A stretch of DNA of 64,000 nucleotides from JAWLCA01 sp041687395 (GCA_041687395.1 JAWLCA010000005.1:62001-126000), one strand, 5' to 3'. Numbered from the stretch's first letter, positions 1-8,702 are shown. Notes: a model not told the origin generated them from the sequence alone. A program made the numbers and translations.

Positions 1-115
1 TGGCCCGCGCCTGAAGGGCACCGTGCTGCTGCCTTTCACGCGTGCGGTCGTGCCGACGGTGGATGTGACCGCGGGCCGCATCGTCGCCGATCCGCCCGAG
101 GGGCTGATCGAATGA
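1..115 (+). CDS. rimM: 16S rRNA processing protein RimM, C-terminal end (5' truncated by window)
   Basis: Only the last 37 residues are present. They read in the frame that ends at the TGA at 113-115 and contain LLPFTRAVVP, which fits the C-terminal PRC-barrel of RimM. RimM assists maturation of the 30S head by binding S19 and 16S rRNA. The identification rests on this short match and on position: the stop overlaps the trmD start (ATGA), and rimM-trmD-rplS is the conserved order of the ribosomal rpsP operon. Most of the gene lies before the window. Confidence 0.8.
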   Translation, partial: GPRLKGTVLLPFTRAVVPTVDVTAGRIVADPPEGLIE

Positions 116-939
116 CCGAAAAGCCGCGCTCCCACGGCCGGCTGGCGATCACCGCCAGCCTGACACCGCGCGACCTGATGGCCGGCCCGCCGCGCCTCAA
201 GGGCGCCTGGACGGCCCGCGTCATTACCCTGTTCCCCGAAGCATTTCCGGGCACGCTCGATCTGTCGCTGATCGGCAAGGCGCGGGATCACGGCCTCTGG
301 GCACTGGAAACCATCGACCTGCGCAGCCACGGCGTGGGCAAGCACCGCAACGTGGACGACACGCCCGCGGGCGGCGGCGCAGGAATGGTGCTGCGCGCGG
401 ACGTCGTGGCCTCCGCCCTGCGCGAGGCAGCCATCGGGGTCACAGATCCAGCGCGCTGGCCGGTTGTGTATCTGTCGCCGCGCGGGCGGCGCTTTGACCA
501 GGCGATGGCCCGGCGCTTTTCCGCGGGCGATGGCCTGACGCTGCTGTGTGGCCGGTTCGAAGGCGTGGATCAACGCGTGCTCGATGCCTTCGGGGTCGAG
601 GAGGTCTCCCTGGGGGACTTCGTCCTGACCGGCGGAGAGATTGCGGCAGAGGCCTTGATCGACGCCACGGTCCGGCTTATACCCCGCGTGCTCGGGAACG
701 CCGATTCTCTGGCCGAAGAGTCATTTTCCGCGGGGCTGCTGGAATACCCGAACTATACGAAACCTGCCGTTTGGGAGGGGCGTGAGATACCGGACATTCT
801 CCTGTCCGGGAACCATGCGAGGATCACCGACTGGCGGCGGGAACGCGCCGAAAGGCTGACCAAGGAACGACGACCTGACCTCTGGCGGGCATACTGCGAA
901 GGCCGCGGCATGGACCCGATGGAAGACACAGAGCTCTGA
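112..939 (+). CDS. trmD: tRNA (guanine-N1)-methyltransferase TrmD
   Basis: TrmD methylates G37 of tRNAs carrying a G at position 36, using S-adenosylmethionine, and so prevents +1 frameshifting. The 275-residue product has the trefoil-knot SPOUT signatures: LYLSPRG-like strand (VVYLSPRGRRF), the GRFEGVDQRV segment, the knot loop GDFVLTGGE, and YPNYTKP. It carries about 35 extra N-terminal residues before ARVITLFPEAFPG, where shorter family members begin. I keep the first ATG because it overlaps the rimM stop in the usual coupled ATGA arrangement. It is co-transcribed with rplS 47 bp downstream. Confidence 0.97.
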   Translation: MTEKPRSHGRLAITASLTPRDLMAGPPRLKGAWTARVITLFPEAFPGTLDLSLIGKARDHGLWALETIDLRSHGVGKHRNVDDTPAGGGAGMVLRADVVASALREAAIGVTDPARWPVVYLSPRGRRFDQAMARRFSAGDGLTLLCGRFEGVDQRVLDAFGVEEVSLGDFVLTGGEIAAEALIDATVRLIPRVLGNADSLAEESFSAGLLEYPNYTKPAVWEGREIPDILLSGNHARITDWRRERAERLTKERRPDLWRAYCEGRGMDPMEDTEL

Positions 940-986
940 GGACGCGCAAACCAGCGGGCGAACCCGCGTTAGGAAAGGAAATTGCG

Positions 987-1364
987 ATGAACCTGATCGC
1001 GCAGATAGAGGCCGAGCAGATCGCAGAGCTCGGCAAGACCATCCCGGATTTCAAGGCCGGTGACACCGTGCGCGTCGGCTACAAGGTCACCGAGGGCACC
1101 CGCAGCCGTGTGCAGAACTACGAAGGCGTGTGTATCGCGCGCAAGGGCGGCAGTGGCATTGCGGCCAGCTTCACCGTGCGCAAGATCTCGTTCGGCGAGG
1201 GCGTGGAGCGTGTCTTCCCGCTCTATTCCACCAACATCGACTCGATCGAGGTGGTGCGCCGGGGCAAAGTTCGGCGCGCGAAGCTGTATTACCTGCGCGA
1301 TCGTCGCGGCAAATCGGCCCGGATCGCCGAAGTCACCAATTACAAGCCCAAAGCCGAAGCCTGA
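987..1364 (+). CDS. rplS: 50S ribosomal protein L19
   Basis: L19 sits at the 30S/50S interface. The 125-residue product shows the family pattern: an N-terminal helix (MNLIAQIEAEQIAEL), then FKAGDTVRVGYKVTEG, RVQNYEGVCIARKG, FTVRKISFGEGVERVFPLYS and a basic C-terminus with VRRAKLYYLRDRRGKSARI. The length is normal. GGAAAGGAA upstream of the ATG serves as the ribosome binding site. It lies 47 bp after trmD and 11 bp before rpmE, so one operon of RNA-modification and ribosomal genes is likely. Confidence 0.98.
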   Translation: MNLIAQIEAEQIAELGKTIPDFKAGDTVRVGYKVTEGTRSRVQNYEGVCIARKGGSGIAASFTVRKISFGEGVERVFPLYSTNIDSIEVVRRGKVRRAKLYYLRDRRGKSARIAEVTNYKPKAEA

Positions 1365-1375
1365 GGAGCGGGACG

Positions 1376-1597
1376 ATGAAAAAAGATACCCATCCCGAAT
1401 ACCACCTGATCGATGTCAAGATGACCGATGGCACGGTGGTGCAGATGAAATCGACCTGGGGCAAGGAAGGCGACCAGCTGGCGCTGGAAATCGACCCGAT
1501 GGTGCACCCCGCATGGACCGGCGGCACCTCGCGCCTGATGGACACCGGGGGCCGCGTGTCGAAGTTCAAGAACAAGTACGCCGGCCTCGGCTTCTGA
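1376..1597 (+). CDS. rpmE: 50S ribosomal protein L31 (cysteine-free form)
   Basis: This 73-residue protein starts MKKDTHPEYHLIDVKMTDG and ends KFKNKYAGLGF. It matches the alphaproteobacterial L31 pattern with the LMDTGGRVSKFKNKY C-terminus. It contains no cysteine, so it is the zinc-independent (C-minus) type. The ATG follows a GAGGAGCGGGAC ribosome binding site and lies 11 bp after rplS, suggesting co-transcription. A GC-rich hairpin follows at 1606-1623. Confidence 0.95.
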   Translation: MKKDTHPEYHLIDVKMTDGTVVQMKSTWGKEGDQLALEIDPMVHPAWTGGTSRLMDTGGRVSKFKNKYAGLGF

Positions 1598-1605
1598 GGC
1601 TTGCA

Positions 1606-1623
1606 GATCCCCGCAAGGGGATC
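1606..1623 (+). terminator. Hairpin downstream of rpmE (possible terminator)
   Basis: GATCCCC and GGGGATC form a perfect 7-bp stem around a GCAA tetraloop, 8 bp after the rpmE stop. No T-tract follows, so it may end transcription weakly, stabilise the 3' end, or work with Rho. Confidence 0.5.
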
Positions 1624-1687
1624 CACAAGATATGGTGGGGCGCGCGGGTGATGCCGGGCGCCCTTTCCTTTGGGACAGAGGTGTGGC

Positions 1688-2497
1688 GTGGCGCATATCA
1701 TCGTTGTCGGGAACGAGAAGGGGGGATCGGGTAAATCCACCACCTGCATGCATGTGGCGACCGCGCTGGCGCGGATGGGCCATCGCGTGGCCGGTATCGA
1801 CCTTGACCTGCGCCAGCGCAGCCTTGGCCGCTACATCGAAAACCGCATGGCCCATTGCACGCGAGAAGGGTTGGATCTGCCAAGCCCGGTGATCGCGGAA
1901 CTGCCCGAGATCGATCCCGAGACGCTTGCGCCCGGTGACAACCCCCATGATCGGCGCCTTTCGGCCGCGCTGGGCAGCTTGCAGGGCGCGGCAGAGTTCG
2001 TGGTCATCGACTGCCCCGGCTCGCACACGCGGCTGGCGCAGGTCGCGCATGCCTTTGCCGATACGCTGATCACGCCAATGAACGACAGCTTCGTCGATTT
2101 CGACCTGCTGGCGCGGATCGACCCCGAGTCGGGCAAGGTGATCGGCCCCTCGATCTACGCCGAGATGGTGTGGCACGCGCGCCAGCTGCGCGCAGAGGCG
2201 GGCCTGAAGCCCATCGACTGGATCGTGCTGCGCAACCGGTTGGGCGTGCAGCAGATGCACAACAAGCGCAAGGTCGGTGAGGCGCTGGAAGAGTTGTCAC
2301 GGCGTATCGGGTTCCGCGTCGCCCCCGGGTTTTCGGAACGGGTGATCTTTCGCGAACTGTTCCCTCGCGGACTGACGCTTCTGGACCTCAAGGATATCGG
2401 CGTCGAACAGATGGCGCTGTCGCATGTCGCCGCCCGGCAGGAATTGCGCGACCTGATCGCAACCCTGCGCCTGCCCGGTGTTTCCGTCAGCTTCTGA
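1688..2497 (+). CDS. mipZ: Division-plane positioning ATPase MipZ
   Basis: MipZ is a ParA/MinD-type ATPase. In Caulobacter it forms a bipolar gradient from ParB-parS complexes and inhibits FtsZ, placing the ring at midcell. The product starts MAHIIVVGNEKGGSGKSTT, a deviant Walker A motif, followed by VAGIDLDLRQRSLGRYIENR, which is the MipZ-specific form of the A' region. TPMNDSFVDFDLL, DWIVLRNRL and RVIFRELFPRGLTLLDL also match MipZ rather than plasmid ParA. I chose the GTG at 1688 because an AGAGG lies just upstream and the family begins right before the IIVVGN strand; an in-frame TTG at 1670 is the alternative. The length is 269 residues. No parB lies beside it, as expected for MipZ. Confidence 0.95.
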   Translation: MAHIIVVGNEKGGSGKSTTCMHVATALARMGHRVAGIDLDLRQRSLGRYIENRMAHCTREGLDLPSPVIAELPEIDPETLAPGDNPHDRRLSAALGSLQGAAEFVVIDCPGSHTRLAQVAHAFADTLITPMNDSFVDFDLLARIDPESGKVIGPSIYAEMVWHARQLRAEAGLKPIDWIVLRNRLGVQQMHNKRKVGEALEELSRRIGFRVAPGFSERVIFRELFPRGLTLLDLKDIGVEQMALSHVAARQELRDLIATLRLPGVSVSF

Positions 2498-2581
2498 CGG
2501 CGAGTTTTTCTGCCAAGGGCCCAGATTCCCCCTTGCAGCGTCCGGCAGGACTTTATAGATCAACGCCGACTGGACGGCAGC

Positions 2582-2656
2582 GCGGGCGTAGCTCAGGGGT
2601 AGAGCATAACCTTGCCAAGGTTAGGGTCGTGAGTTCGAATCTCATCGCCCGCTCCA
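2582..2656 (+). tRNA. tRNA-Gly (GCC anticodon)
   Basis: The 75-nt sequence folds as a cloverleaf. The acceptor arms are GCGGGCG and CGCCCGC, the D-arm is GCTC...GAGC, the anticodon stem TAACC/GGTTA carries loop TTGCCAA with anticodon GCC, and the T-arm GTGAG/CTCAT carries TTCGAAT. The discriminator U at 2653 is followed by an encoded CCA at 2654-2656. Confidence 0.97.
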
Positions 2657-2667
2657 TCCGGCAACCG

Positions 2668-2695
2668 AAAAGGGCGCCCGCAAGGGCGCCCTTTC
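2668..2695. terminator. Bidirectional intrinsic terminator between tRNA-Gly and the BCCT gene
   Basis: GGGCGCCC (2672-2679), loop GCAA, GGGCGCCC (2684-2691), extended by AAA/TTT pairs and a T-run on either strand. It can end the tRNA-Gly transcript and the convergent transporter transcript. Confidence 0.85.
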
Positions 2696-2710
2696 GTATT
2701 CTCTCAGGTC

Positions 2711-4360
2711 TCAGCGTGGCTCTGCGATCAGCCCTTTCACGATGGCGTAGCACGCGGCCAGCAGCACCAGTGTGAACGGCAGACCCGTGGACACCGCCAT
2801 CGCCTGCAAGGCCGCAAGTCCGCCGCCCAGCAGCAGCGCAATTGCCACCAACCCCTCGAACGAAGCCCAGAAGATCCGCTGGATCACCGGTGCGTTGACC
2901 TTGCCACCCGCAGCAATCGTGTCGATCACCAGCGACCCGGAATCCGACGAGGTGACGAAGAAAACGACGACCAGAGTGATCCCGATGAACGAGGTGATCG
3001 CGGTGAGCGGAAGCTGCGTCAACATCTGGAACAGCTTCAACTCCAACGCGGCCTCCTGCACGCCGGTAAAGCCATCGTTCAGCACTTGCGCGATCGCCGT
3101 GCCGCCCATCGCGGTCATCCACAGCACCGACAGCACCGTCGGCACGATCAGCACCGCGACCAGAAACTGGCGCACCGTCCGCCCCCGACTCACCCGTGCG
3201 ATGAACATGCCGACGAACGGCGACCAGCTGATCCACCACGCCCAGTAAAAGGCCGTCCACCCTTGGGTGAAGTTCGCGTCGTCGCGTCCGAATGGCATGG
3301 AGAGAGCGGGCAGATACTGCCCGTAGGCTCCCAGGTTGACGAAGAATCCGATCAGGATGTTCACCGTGGGCCCGACCAGGATGATGAACCCCAGTAACAG
3401 CGCCGCCAGTGCCATGTTCAGCTCCGACAGCCGCTTCACCCCGCCTTCCAGCCCGCGAATGATCGACACGATGGCGATCAGCGTGATGAAGAAGATCAGG
3501 AAGATCAGCATCGCGTTCGAGGTGCCTAGCCCGAACAGGAAATCCAGCCCCGCACTTGCCTGCTGCGCCCCAATGCCCAATGAGGTCGCAAGACCGAACA
3601 CCGTGGCCAGGATGGCGAGAATGTCCACGATATGCCCCGGCCAGCCCCAGACCCGCTCGCCAAAGATCGGGTAGAAACACGAGCGCAGCGTCAGTGGCAG
3701 ACCCTTGTTGTAGGAGAACAGGGCCAGCGCCAAGGCGACGACCGCATAGATCGCCCAAGGGTGCAGGCCCCAGTGAAAGATCGTCGCCGCCATGCCCAGA
3801 CGCGTGGCCTCCGTGGCATTGCCCTCGGCCCCGCCGAGCGGCGCCCAGTCGGTTCGCACGCCATCCTCACCCACCGCGATCCCGTCATAGGCTGCGCTGA
3901 AATGCGACATCGGCTCCGACACGCCATAGAACATCAGTCCGATGCCCATCCCGGCGGCGAACAGCATTGCGAACCAGCCGACATAGCCGAAATCCGGCGT
4001 CGCGTCGGGGCCGCCGAGCCGCACCTTGCCCAGCGGCGAAACGATCAGCGCAAGACACAGGATGACGAAGATGTTCCCGGCAAACAGGAAGAACCAGTCC
4101 ATGTTCCCGGTCAGCCAATCGCGCATACCGACGAAAAGCGGCTCCACCTCGTTCTGGAACATCAGCGTCAGAACGGTGAAGGCGACTATCGCCAGCGCCG
4201 AGATTCCGAACACGGGTTTGTGGACATCAAACTCCAGCACCCATTGTGCGGTCAGGTTGTCCTGCCCGATCTCGTAATCCGTCTCGATGATCTCCGTGTC
4301 GCCTTCCGGCTCCGGGATCGCCTCGACACCCGGTTCGTTTTCGCTCGTCGTCTCTGACAT
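2711..4360 (-). CDS. BCCT-family transporter (betaine/carnitine/choline type)
   Basis: This 549-residue secondary transporter would import glycine betaine or a similar trimethylammonium compound with Na+ or H+. About 45 acidic N-terminal residues precede roughly 12 membrane segments. GMGIGLMFYGVSEP is the substrate/sodium-site motif of the BCCT fold, and GWTAFYWAWWISWSPFVG is the family signature with the tryptophan cage. There is no long C-terminal regulatory tail: the protein ends shortly after the last helix at IAEPR, so osmosensing as in BetP is less likely. The exact substrate cannot be read from sequence. It stands alone, converging on tRNA-Gly. Confidence 0.93.
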   Translation of the reverse strand: MSETTSENEPGVEAIPEPEGDTEIIETDYEIGQDNLTAQWVLEFDVHKPVFGISALAIVAFTVLTLMFQNEVEPLFVGMRDWLTGNMDWFFLFAGNIFVILCLALIVSPLGKVRLGGPDATPDFGYVGWFAMLFAAGMGIGLMFYGVSEPMSHFSAAYDGIAVGEDGVRTDWAPLGGAEGNATEATRLGMAATIFHWGLHPWAIYAVVALALALFSYNKGLPLTLRSCFYPIFGERVWGWPGHIVDILAILATVFGLATSLGIGAQQASAGLDFLFGLGTSNAMLIFLIFFITLIAIVSIIRGLEGGVKRLSELNMALAALLLGFIILVGPTVNILIGFFVNLGAYGQYLPALSMPFGRDDANFTQGWTAFYWAWWISWSPFVGMFIARVSRGRTVRQFLVAVLIVPTVLSVLWMTAMGGTAIAQVLNDGFTGVQEAALELKLFQMLTQLPLTAITSFIGITLVVVFFVTSSDSGSLVIDTIAAGGKVNAPVIQRIFWASFEGLVAIALLLGGGLAALQAMAVSTGLPFTLVLLAACYAIVKGLIAEPR

Positions 4361-4539
4361 GGCTTGTCCCCCGTTCGTTTCGACAGATCGCGCCAGGCTT
4401 CCCCTGATCGCCTGTCAGTCCCGGCGCAAGACGACCAGGCACGAAGCCGGCCTCTCTGCCAGCGCGAACCATAGGGGCGAGGGACCATTACTGCAAACCG
4501 GGCATTGACCGCGCCTGACGGGCGCGGCATGGAAGCTGC

Positions 4540-4878
4540 ATGCTGATATACAAGATTTTTCGTCGGGCCGAATGGGATGCCTTCCGCGACGCGGGAGAGA
4601 CAGCTGGCGAGCCGGTGGATCTGGCCGATGGCTTCATCCATTTCTCCACCGCAGCACAGGTTGCCGAAACGGCGGCAAGGCATTTCACCGACGAGAGCGA
4701 TCTGGTGCTGCTGGCAATCGATGCCGAGACGCTTGGCGACGACCTGAAATGGGAACCGTCGCGCGGCGGGCTGCTTTTTCCGCATCTCTATCGCCAATTG
4801 CGTATGGCCGATGTGGTCTGGGACAAGTCGCTGCCGCTGGGCGCCTCGGGTCACATCTTTCCGGAGGGGGTCTGGTGA
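4540..4878 (+). CDS. DUF952 domain protein
   Basis: This 112-residue protein spans the whole DUF952 family: MLIYKIFRRAEWDAF at the start, then DGFIHFSTAAQVAETAARHF, LVLLAID and KWEPSRGGLLFPHLYRQL. The family resembles small glutathione-S-transferase-like or ADP-ribosyltransferase-like folds, but its reaction is not established, so I assign none. Its TGA overlaps the GTG of pyrD (GTGA), so the two genes are translationally coupled. Confidence 0.88.
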   Translation: MLIYKIFRRAEWDAFRDAGETAGEPVDLADGFIHFSTAAQVAETAARHFTDESDLVLLAIDAETLGDDLKWEPSRGGLLFPHLYRQLRMADVVWDKSLPLGASGHIFPEGVW

Positions 4879-5933
4879 CGCCGGTGGAACGGCTGGGCCT
4901 CTCGCTGCTCCACCGTCTCGATCCCGAAACCGCACATGGGCTGGCGCTGAAGGCACTTCGGCTTGGCCTGACCGGCAGCCACGCGCCGGTCACCTCCAAC
5001 CGGCTGAGGGTGCAACTTGCCGGCCTGGACCTGCCCAACCCCGTCGGGCTGGCCGCCGGCTTCGACAAGAACGCGACCGCACTTGCCCCCCTGTCCCGTG
5101 CTGGCTTCGGCTTCATCGAGGTTGGCGCCGCGACACCCCGCCCGCAGCCCGGCAATCCCCGCCCGCGGCTGTTCCGGCTGACGCAGGATCGCGCGGCAAT
5201 CAACCGCTTCGGCTTCAACAATGAGGGCGCCGCGGTGATTGCCTCACGGCTGGCGGCGCGGCCCAAGGGCACGGTGGTCGGCCTGAACCTTGGGGCCAAC
5301 AAGGATAGCACCGACCGGGCAGCGGATTTCGCCCACGTGCTCGCGCTCTGTGGCCCGCATGTCGATTTCGCCACAGTCAACGTCTCTTCCCCCAATACCG
5401 AGAAACTGCGCGACCTGCAGGGCGCTGCGGCACTTTCGGCGCTGCTGACCGGCGTGATGCAGACGCGCGCCGCCCTGCCCCGGCCGATCCCGATCTTCCT
5501 GAAGATCTCCCCCGACATGACCGACAAGGAACTGGCGGCGCTGGCAGAGGTCGCCCAGAGCCACGATGTCGACGCGATCATCGCCACCAATACCACCCTG
5601 TCGCGCGAAGGGCTGAAAAGCCCGCAAGCGACCCAATCCGGCGGCCTGTCGGGCGCGCCGCTGTTCGATCGGTCCACCCGGGTGCTGGCGCGGCTGTCGC
5701 AGATGACCGGTGGGGCGGTACCCCTGATCGGTGTCGGGGGAATTTCCAGCGCCGAGCACGCCTATCAGAAGATCCGTGCAGGCGCCTCGGCGGTGCAACT
5801 CTACACGGGCCTGATTTACGGCGGGCTCTCGTTGGTGGGCGAGATCTGCACGGGGCTTGACCGACTCCTGGCGCGGGACGGCTTCGCCTCGGTGGCCGAG
5901 GCCGTGGGAACGGGGCGCGACGACTGGCTCTAG
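4875..5933 (+). CDS. pyrD: Quinone-dependent dihydroorotate dehydrogenase (class 2)
   Basis: PyrD oxidises dihydroorotate to orotate, the fourth step of pyrimidine synthesis, and passes electrons through FMN to quinone at the inner membrane. The N-terminal helices (LLHRLDPETAHGLALKAL) are the membrane/quinone module that marks class 2. FMN and substrate motifs follow: NPVGLAAGFDKNA, RLFRLTQDRAAINRFGFNNEG, VNVSSPNTEKLRDLQG with the catalytic serine region, IATNTTLSREGL and GVGGISSAEHAYQKIRAGASAVQLYTG. The start is the GTG at 4875 overlapping the DUF952 stop, giving 352 residues; an in-frame upstream extension would run through the DUF952 gene. The stop overlaps that of the convergent MATE gene. 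Confidence 0.96.
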   Translation: MTPVERLGLSLLHRLDPETAHGLALKALRLGLTGSHAPVTSNRLRVQLAGLDLPNPVGLAAGFDKNATALAPLSRAGFGFIEVGAATPRPQPGNPRPRLFRLTQDRAAINRFGFNNEGAAVIASRLAARPKGTVVGLNLGANKDSTDRAADFAHVLALCGPHVDFATVNVSSPNTEKLRDLQGAAALSALLTGVMQTRAALPRPIPIFLKISPDMTDKELAALAEVAQSHDVDAIIATNTTLSREGLKSPQATQSGGLSGAPLFDRSTRVLARLSQMTGGAVPLIGVGGISSAEHAYQKIRAGASAVQLYTGLIYGGLSLVGEICTGLDRLLARDGFASVAEAVGTGRDDWL

Positions 5934-7240
5934 GCCGCTCGCGCCTCGATCCGGGGATAAAGCGCCGCCATGCTGAGCCCCCGTACGATGTTCAGCGCGG
6001 CAAGCGCGATCCAGAGCCCCGTATTTGCCAGCATGGGAACCAGCAGCGCAGCAACCGCAAGGTAGATCGCGGCGGAGAGGAACATCGCATTGCGCATCTC
6101 GCGCGTAGCGGTCGCGCCGATGAAGATGCCGTCGAACATGTATGCCCCAATCGACAGGACCGGCAGGGCAGCCACCCAGGGCAGGTAGTCGCGCGCCGCC
6201 AACTGCACCTCTGGATCCTTGGCCATCAGATCGATCAGCGCCGGGCCGCCGAACCAGAAGGCGGCCGCCAGTGCCACCGCCGTGCCCACCCCCCAGGCGC
6301 TGGTCAGCACCGATCCGCGGCGGATGCTGGCAACTGATCGCGCGCCCACCGCCTGGCCCACCAGCGCCTCGGCCGCGAAGGCAAAACCGTCCAGCGCATA
6401 GGCCGTGATCTCGATGAACTGCAAGAGTACCTGGTTCGCCGCCAACGTGACGTCGCCGAACCCGGCCCCGATGAACACGAACGAGGTGAACGAGGCCTGC
6501 AGCAGAACCGAGCGAATCATGATGTCGGTATTCACCACCATCATCCGTCGGATCCGCACCGGGTCGAACACCCGCACCCAGTCGCGCCACTGATCGCCCC
6601 GGAACGCCGGTCGGCAGAGCCAAAGGCCAAGCGCAAGGCCGGTCCATTCCGCGATCAGTGTGGCCACCGCCACCCCCTGCACCCCCCAGCCCAGGCCAAG
6701 GACGAACCACAGGTCCAGCCCGATGTTCAGCCCATTTATCCAAAGTTGCAGCACAAGCACCGCGCGGGTGCGTTCAAGCGCGATCAGCCAGCCGGTTACG
6801 GCGTAAAGCGCGATGGTCGCCGGCGCCCCCCAGATCCGGATCTCCAAATAACTGCGTGCCAGCCCCTCGACCTCGTCACTCGCGGGCGCTATCCAGAAGG
6901 CGCCGGCGACCAGCGGTCCCTGCAGCGCGATGAAGCCGATCCCCGCAGCAGCCCCGATCATCAGCGCCCGCATCAGGATCGCGCCGGTCTCAGGCGCATC
7001 GCCTGCGCCGTGGGCCTGTGCCACCAGTCCAGAGGTGCCCATCCGCAGGAAGCCGAAGATCCAGTAAACCGAGGCGAGGATAATCGCGCCCACGCCCACC
7101 GCCCCGATGGGCGCGGCCAGTCCCATCTGGCCCACCACGCCGGTATCGACCGCACCGAGGATCGGGATCGTGGCGTTCGACAGAACGATCGGCAGCGCGA
7201 TCCTCAGCACCCGCCGGTTGGTGATATACTCGGGCCTCAA
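5930..7240 (-). CDS. MATE-family efflux transporter (DinF-like)
   Basis: This 436-residue protein has about 12 membrane segments in two MatE halves, beginning RRVLRIALPIVLSNATIPILGAVDTGVVG, the usual first helix of the DinF branch. Such proteins export cationic compounds using Na+ or H+; the substrate is not predictable here. It is the third gene of a unit with two PaaI thioesterases: the upstream gene ends 7 bp before this start. Its stop overlaps the pyrD stop by 4 bp in convergent orientation. Confidence 0.92.
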   Translation of the reverse strand: MRPEYITNRRVLRIALPIVLSNATIPILGAVDTGVVGQMGLAAPIGAVGVGAIILASVYWIFGFLRMGTSGLVAQAHGAGDAPETGAILMRALMIGAAAGIGFIALQGPLVAGAFWIAPASDEVEGLARSYLEIRIWGAPATIALYAVTGWLIALERTRAVLVLQLWINGLNIGLDLWFVLGLGWGVQGVAVATLIAEWTGLALGLWLCRPAFRGDQWRDWVRVFDPVRIRRMMVVNTDIMIRSVLLQASFTSFVFIGAGFGDVTLAANQVLLQFIEITAYALDGFAFAAEALVGQAVGARSVASIRRGSVLTSAWGVGTAVALAAAFWFGGPALIDLMAKDPEVQLAARDYLPWVAALPVLSIGAYMFDGIFIGATATREMRNAMFLSAAIYLAVAALLVPMLANTGLWIALAALNIVRGLSMAALYPRIEARAA

Positions 7241-7247
7241 GCGCCGC

Positions 7248-7757
7248 TCATGTCTCGCGGTCCGGCATCAGGAAATGGCCCGTGGCCTGCGCGAACAGCC
7301 GCGAGCGGTTGTCCTGCCACGCCTCGACATGCACGCTGGCGTAGCGGCGGCCCGAACGGTTGACCCGCGCCCGTGCATAGGCATCGCGCGGCAGGCCGGA
7401 ACGCAGGTAATCCACGGTGAAGTCGATCGTCTTGGGCAACCGCGGCAGGTCATGGGGGTCAAGCGTGGTGGGGTCCAGTCGCCCGCCCTCCATCTCTTCC
7501 CACAACAGCGACCAGCTCAGTTCGATGATCGCCGTCACTTCCAGAAAGGCGGCCGTGACACCCCCGTGGATCGCTGGCAGCACCGGGTTGCCGATCAGCT
7601 TTTCATCGAACGGCAGCGTCGCGGTCAACTCATCCCCGCGCCGGTCGAACTGGATACCAAGGAACCGGATGTAGGGCACGCCGGTGACCAGCGCGTTCAG
7701 CGCTGCGTCGCGGCGCTGCTTGATGACCTGCACGGGCTCCGGCGCGCGGCGGCTCAT
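7248..7757 (-). CDS. PaaI-family hotdog-fold thioesterase (second of a tandem pair)
   Basis: This 169-residue single-hotdog protein carries the active-site helix motif HGGVTAAFLEVTAIIEL. It contains FLGIQFDRRGDELTATLPFDEKLIGNP and TIDFTVDYLRSGLPRDAYARARV, the usual pattern of acyl-CoA thioesterases that release CoA from aryl- or acyl-CoA. The catalytic acidic residue after HGG is probably the E of FLEVT; the sister gene has D here. It overlaps the upstream paralogue by ATGA and precedes the MATE gene by 7 bp. The substrate is not known. Confidence 0.88.
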   Translation of the reverse strand: MSRRAPEPVQVIKQRRDAALNALVTGVPYIRFLGIQFDRRGDELTATLPFDEKLIGNPVLPAIHGGVTAAFLEVTAIIELSWSLLWEEMEGGRLDPTTLDPHDLPRLPKTIDFTVDYLRSGLPRDAYARARVNRSGRRYASVHVEAWQDNRSRLFAQATGHFLMPDRET

Positions 7758-8191
7758 GCCTCCGCCCTCCGCATCGCCTCGACGGTGAAGGCGCCGCTGG
7801 CCGTGGCGACCGGACGGTCCTTGTCTTCATCCGTCGCCACCGCCCGTACGAAGGCCACGGACCGGGTGACATGGTAGCATTCCGCCCGCGCGCGAATCCG
7901 CTGCCCGGGCGTGGCCGCCCGCATGTAGTCGATCCGCAGATCGATCGTCGCCGTGATTGCAGGTGCCTCGGGGTGGCTGATGACCGATGCCCCGCAGCAG
8001 GTATCCATCAACGCCGACACGGCGCCGCCGTGAATCACCCCCGTCTTGGGGTCCCCGATCAGCCGTTCGTCATAGGGAAGGGTCACCACCGCAACCCCCT
8101 CGCCGATCTGTTCGACCGTCATGCCAAGCTCCTTCGCGAAGGGTAGCGCCTCGATGAACTGCCGCGCGATCTTCAGCCTGTCTTCCATCAT
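7754..8191 (-). CDS. PaaI-family hotdog-fold thioesterase (first of a tandem pair)
   Basis: This 145-residue hotdog protein has IHGGAVSALMDTCCGASV as the active-site motif, with the catalytic D, and ITATIDLRIDYMRAATPGQRIRARAECYHVTRSVAFVRA. The long frame upstream begins at 8269, but I place the start at the ATG at 8191 because AGGGGA precedes it and the family begins near this point; the ATG at 8188 is the alternative. It heads a three-gene unit (thioesterase, thioesterase, MATE) with overlapping stop and start. It probably arose with its neighbour by tandem duplication followed by strong divergence. Confidence 0.88.
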   Translation of the reverse strand: MMEDRLKIARQFIEALPFAKELGMTVEQIGEGVAVVTLPYDERLIGDPKTGVIHGGAVSALMDTCCGASVISHPEAPAITATIDLRIDYMRAATPGQRIRARAECYHVTRSVAFVRAVATDEDKDRPVATASGAFTVEAMRRAEA

Positions 8192-8301
8192 CCGTCCCCT
8201 GTCACCCTGGCCGACTATTGGCCCGCCGCGCGCCCGCCGCAAGGCCCGGCACATTGCCTGCCCCGCCACACCCGGCTAAGCTTCGCGCAACGGGGGAGTG
8301 C

Positions 8302-8682
8302 ATGACCGAACGATTGCTCAGCTTCAAGGAGATGTGCGCGAAGTTCGACGTCACGCCTCGGACCTTGCGCTATTACGAATACATCGAGCTTCTGTCGCCC
8401 ACCCGCGACGGGCGCAGCCGCTTCTACAGCGCGCGCGAAGTGGCGCGGATGACATTGATCCTGCGCGGGCGCCGCTTCGGCTTCAGCCTGGAAGAGATCC
8501 GCCAGTGGCTGCTGATCTACGAAAAGGAAGGCACCCGTCCGCAACTGGAGGCCTGGATCGAACTCGCCGATCGGCAGCTTGCGGAACTGGACCGTCAGCG
8601 CAACGAACTGGACGTCACCATCGACGACCTGCGCAGCCTGCGCGACAGGGCCGCCCGGCTTCTGGACAAGGAGCCCCGGTGA
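8302..8682 (+). CDS. MerR-family transcriptional regulator (first of a tandem pair)
   Basis: This 126-residue protein has a MerR winged helix-turn-helix at residues 5-72 (LLSFKEMCAKFDVTPRTLRYYEYIELL, then FYSAREVARMTLILRGRRFGFSLEEIRQWL) and a C-terminal dimerising coiled coil. There is no cysteine-rich metal site, so it is not a metal sensor; this subtype occurs next to acyl-CoA catabolism genes (LiuR/PsrA-like in alphaproteobacteria). The start is the ATG after GGGGGAGTGC; upstream codons have no family match. It is about half identical by eye to the next regulator and lies 120 bp before it. Confidence 0.9.
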   Translation: MTERLLSFKEMCAKFDVTPRTLRYYEYIELLSPTRDGRSRFYSAREVARMTLILRGRRFGFSLEEIRQWLLIYEKEGTRPQLEAWIELADRQLAELDRQRNELDVTIDDLRSLRDRAARLLDKEPR

Positions 8683-8702
8683 CGAGACGTCACGACCGAA
8701 AC

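Noticed and set aside
1688..2497. Plasmid-type ParA partition gene
   Set aside because: The sequence has MipZ-specific motifs (DLDLRQRSLGRYIENR, RELFPRGLTLLDL) and no parB or parS is adjacent.
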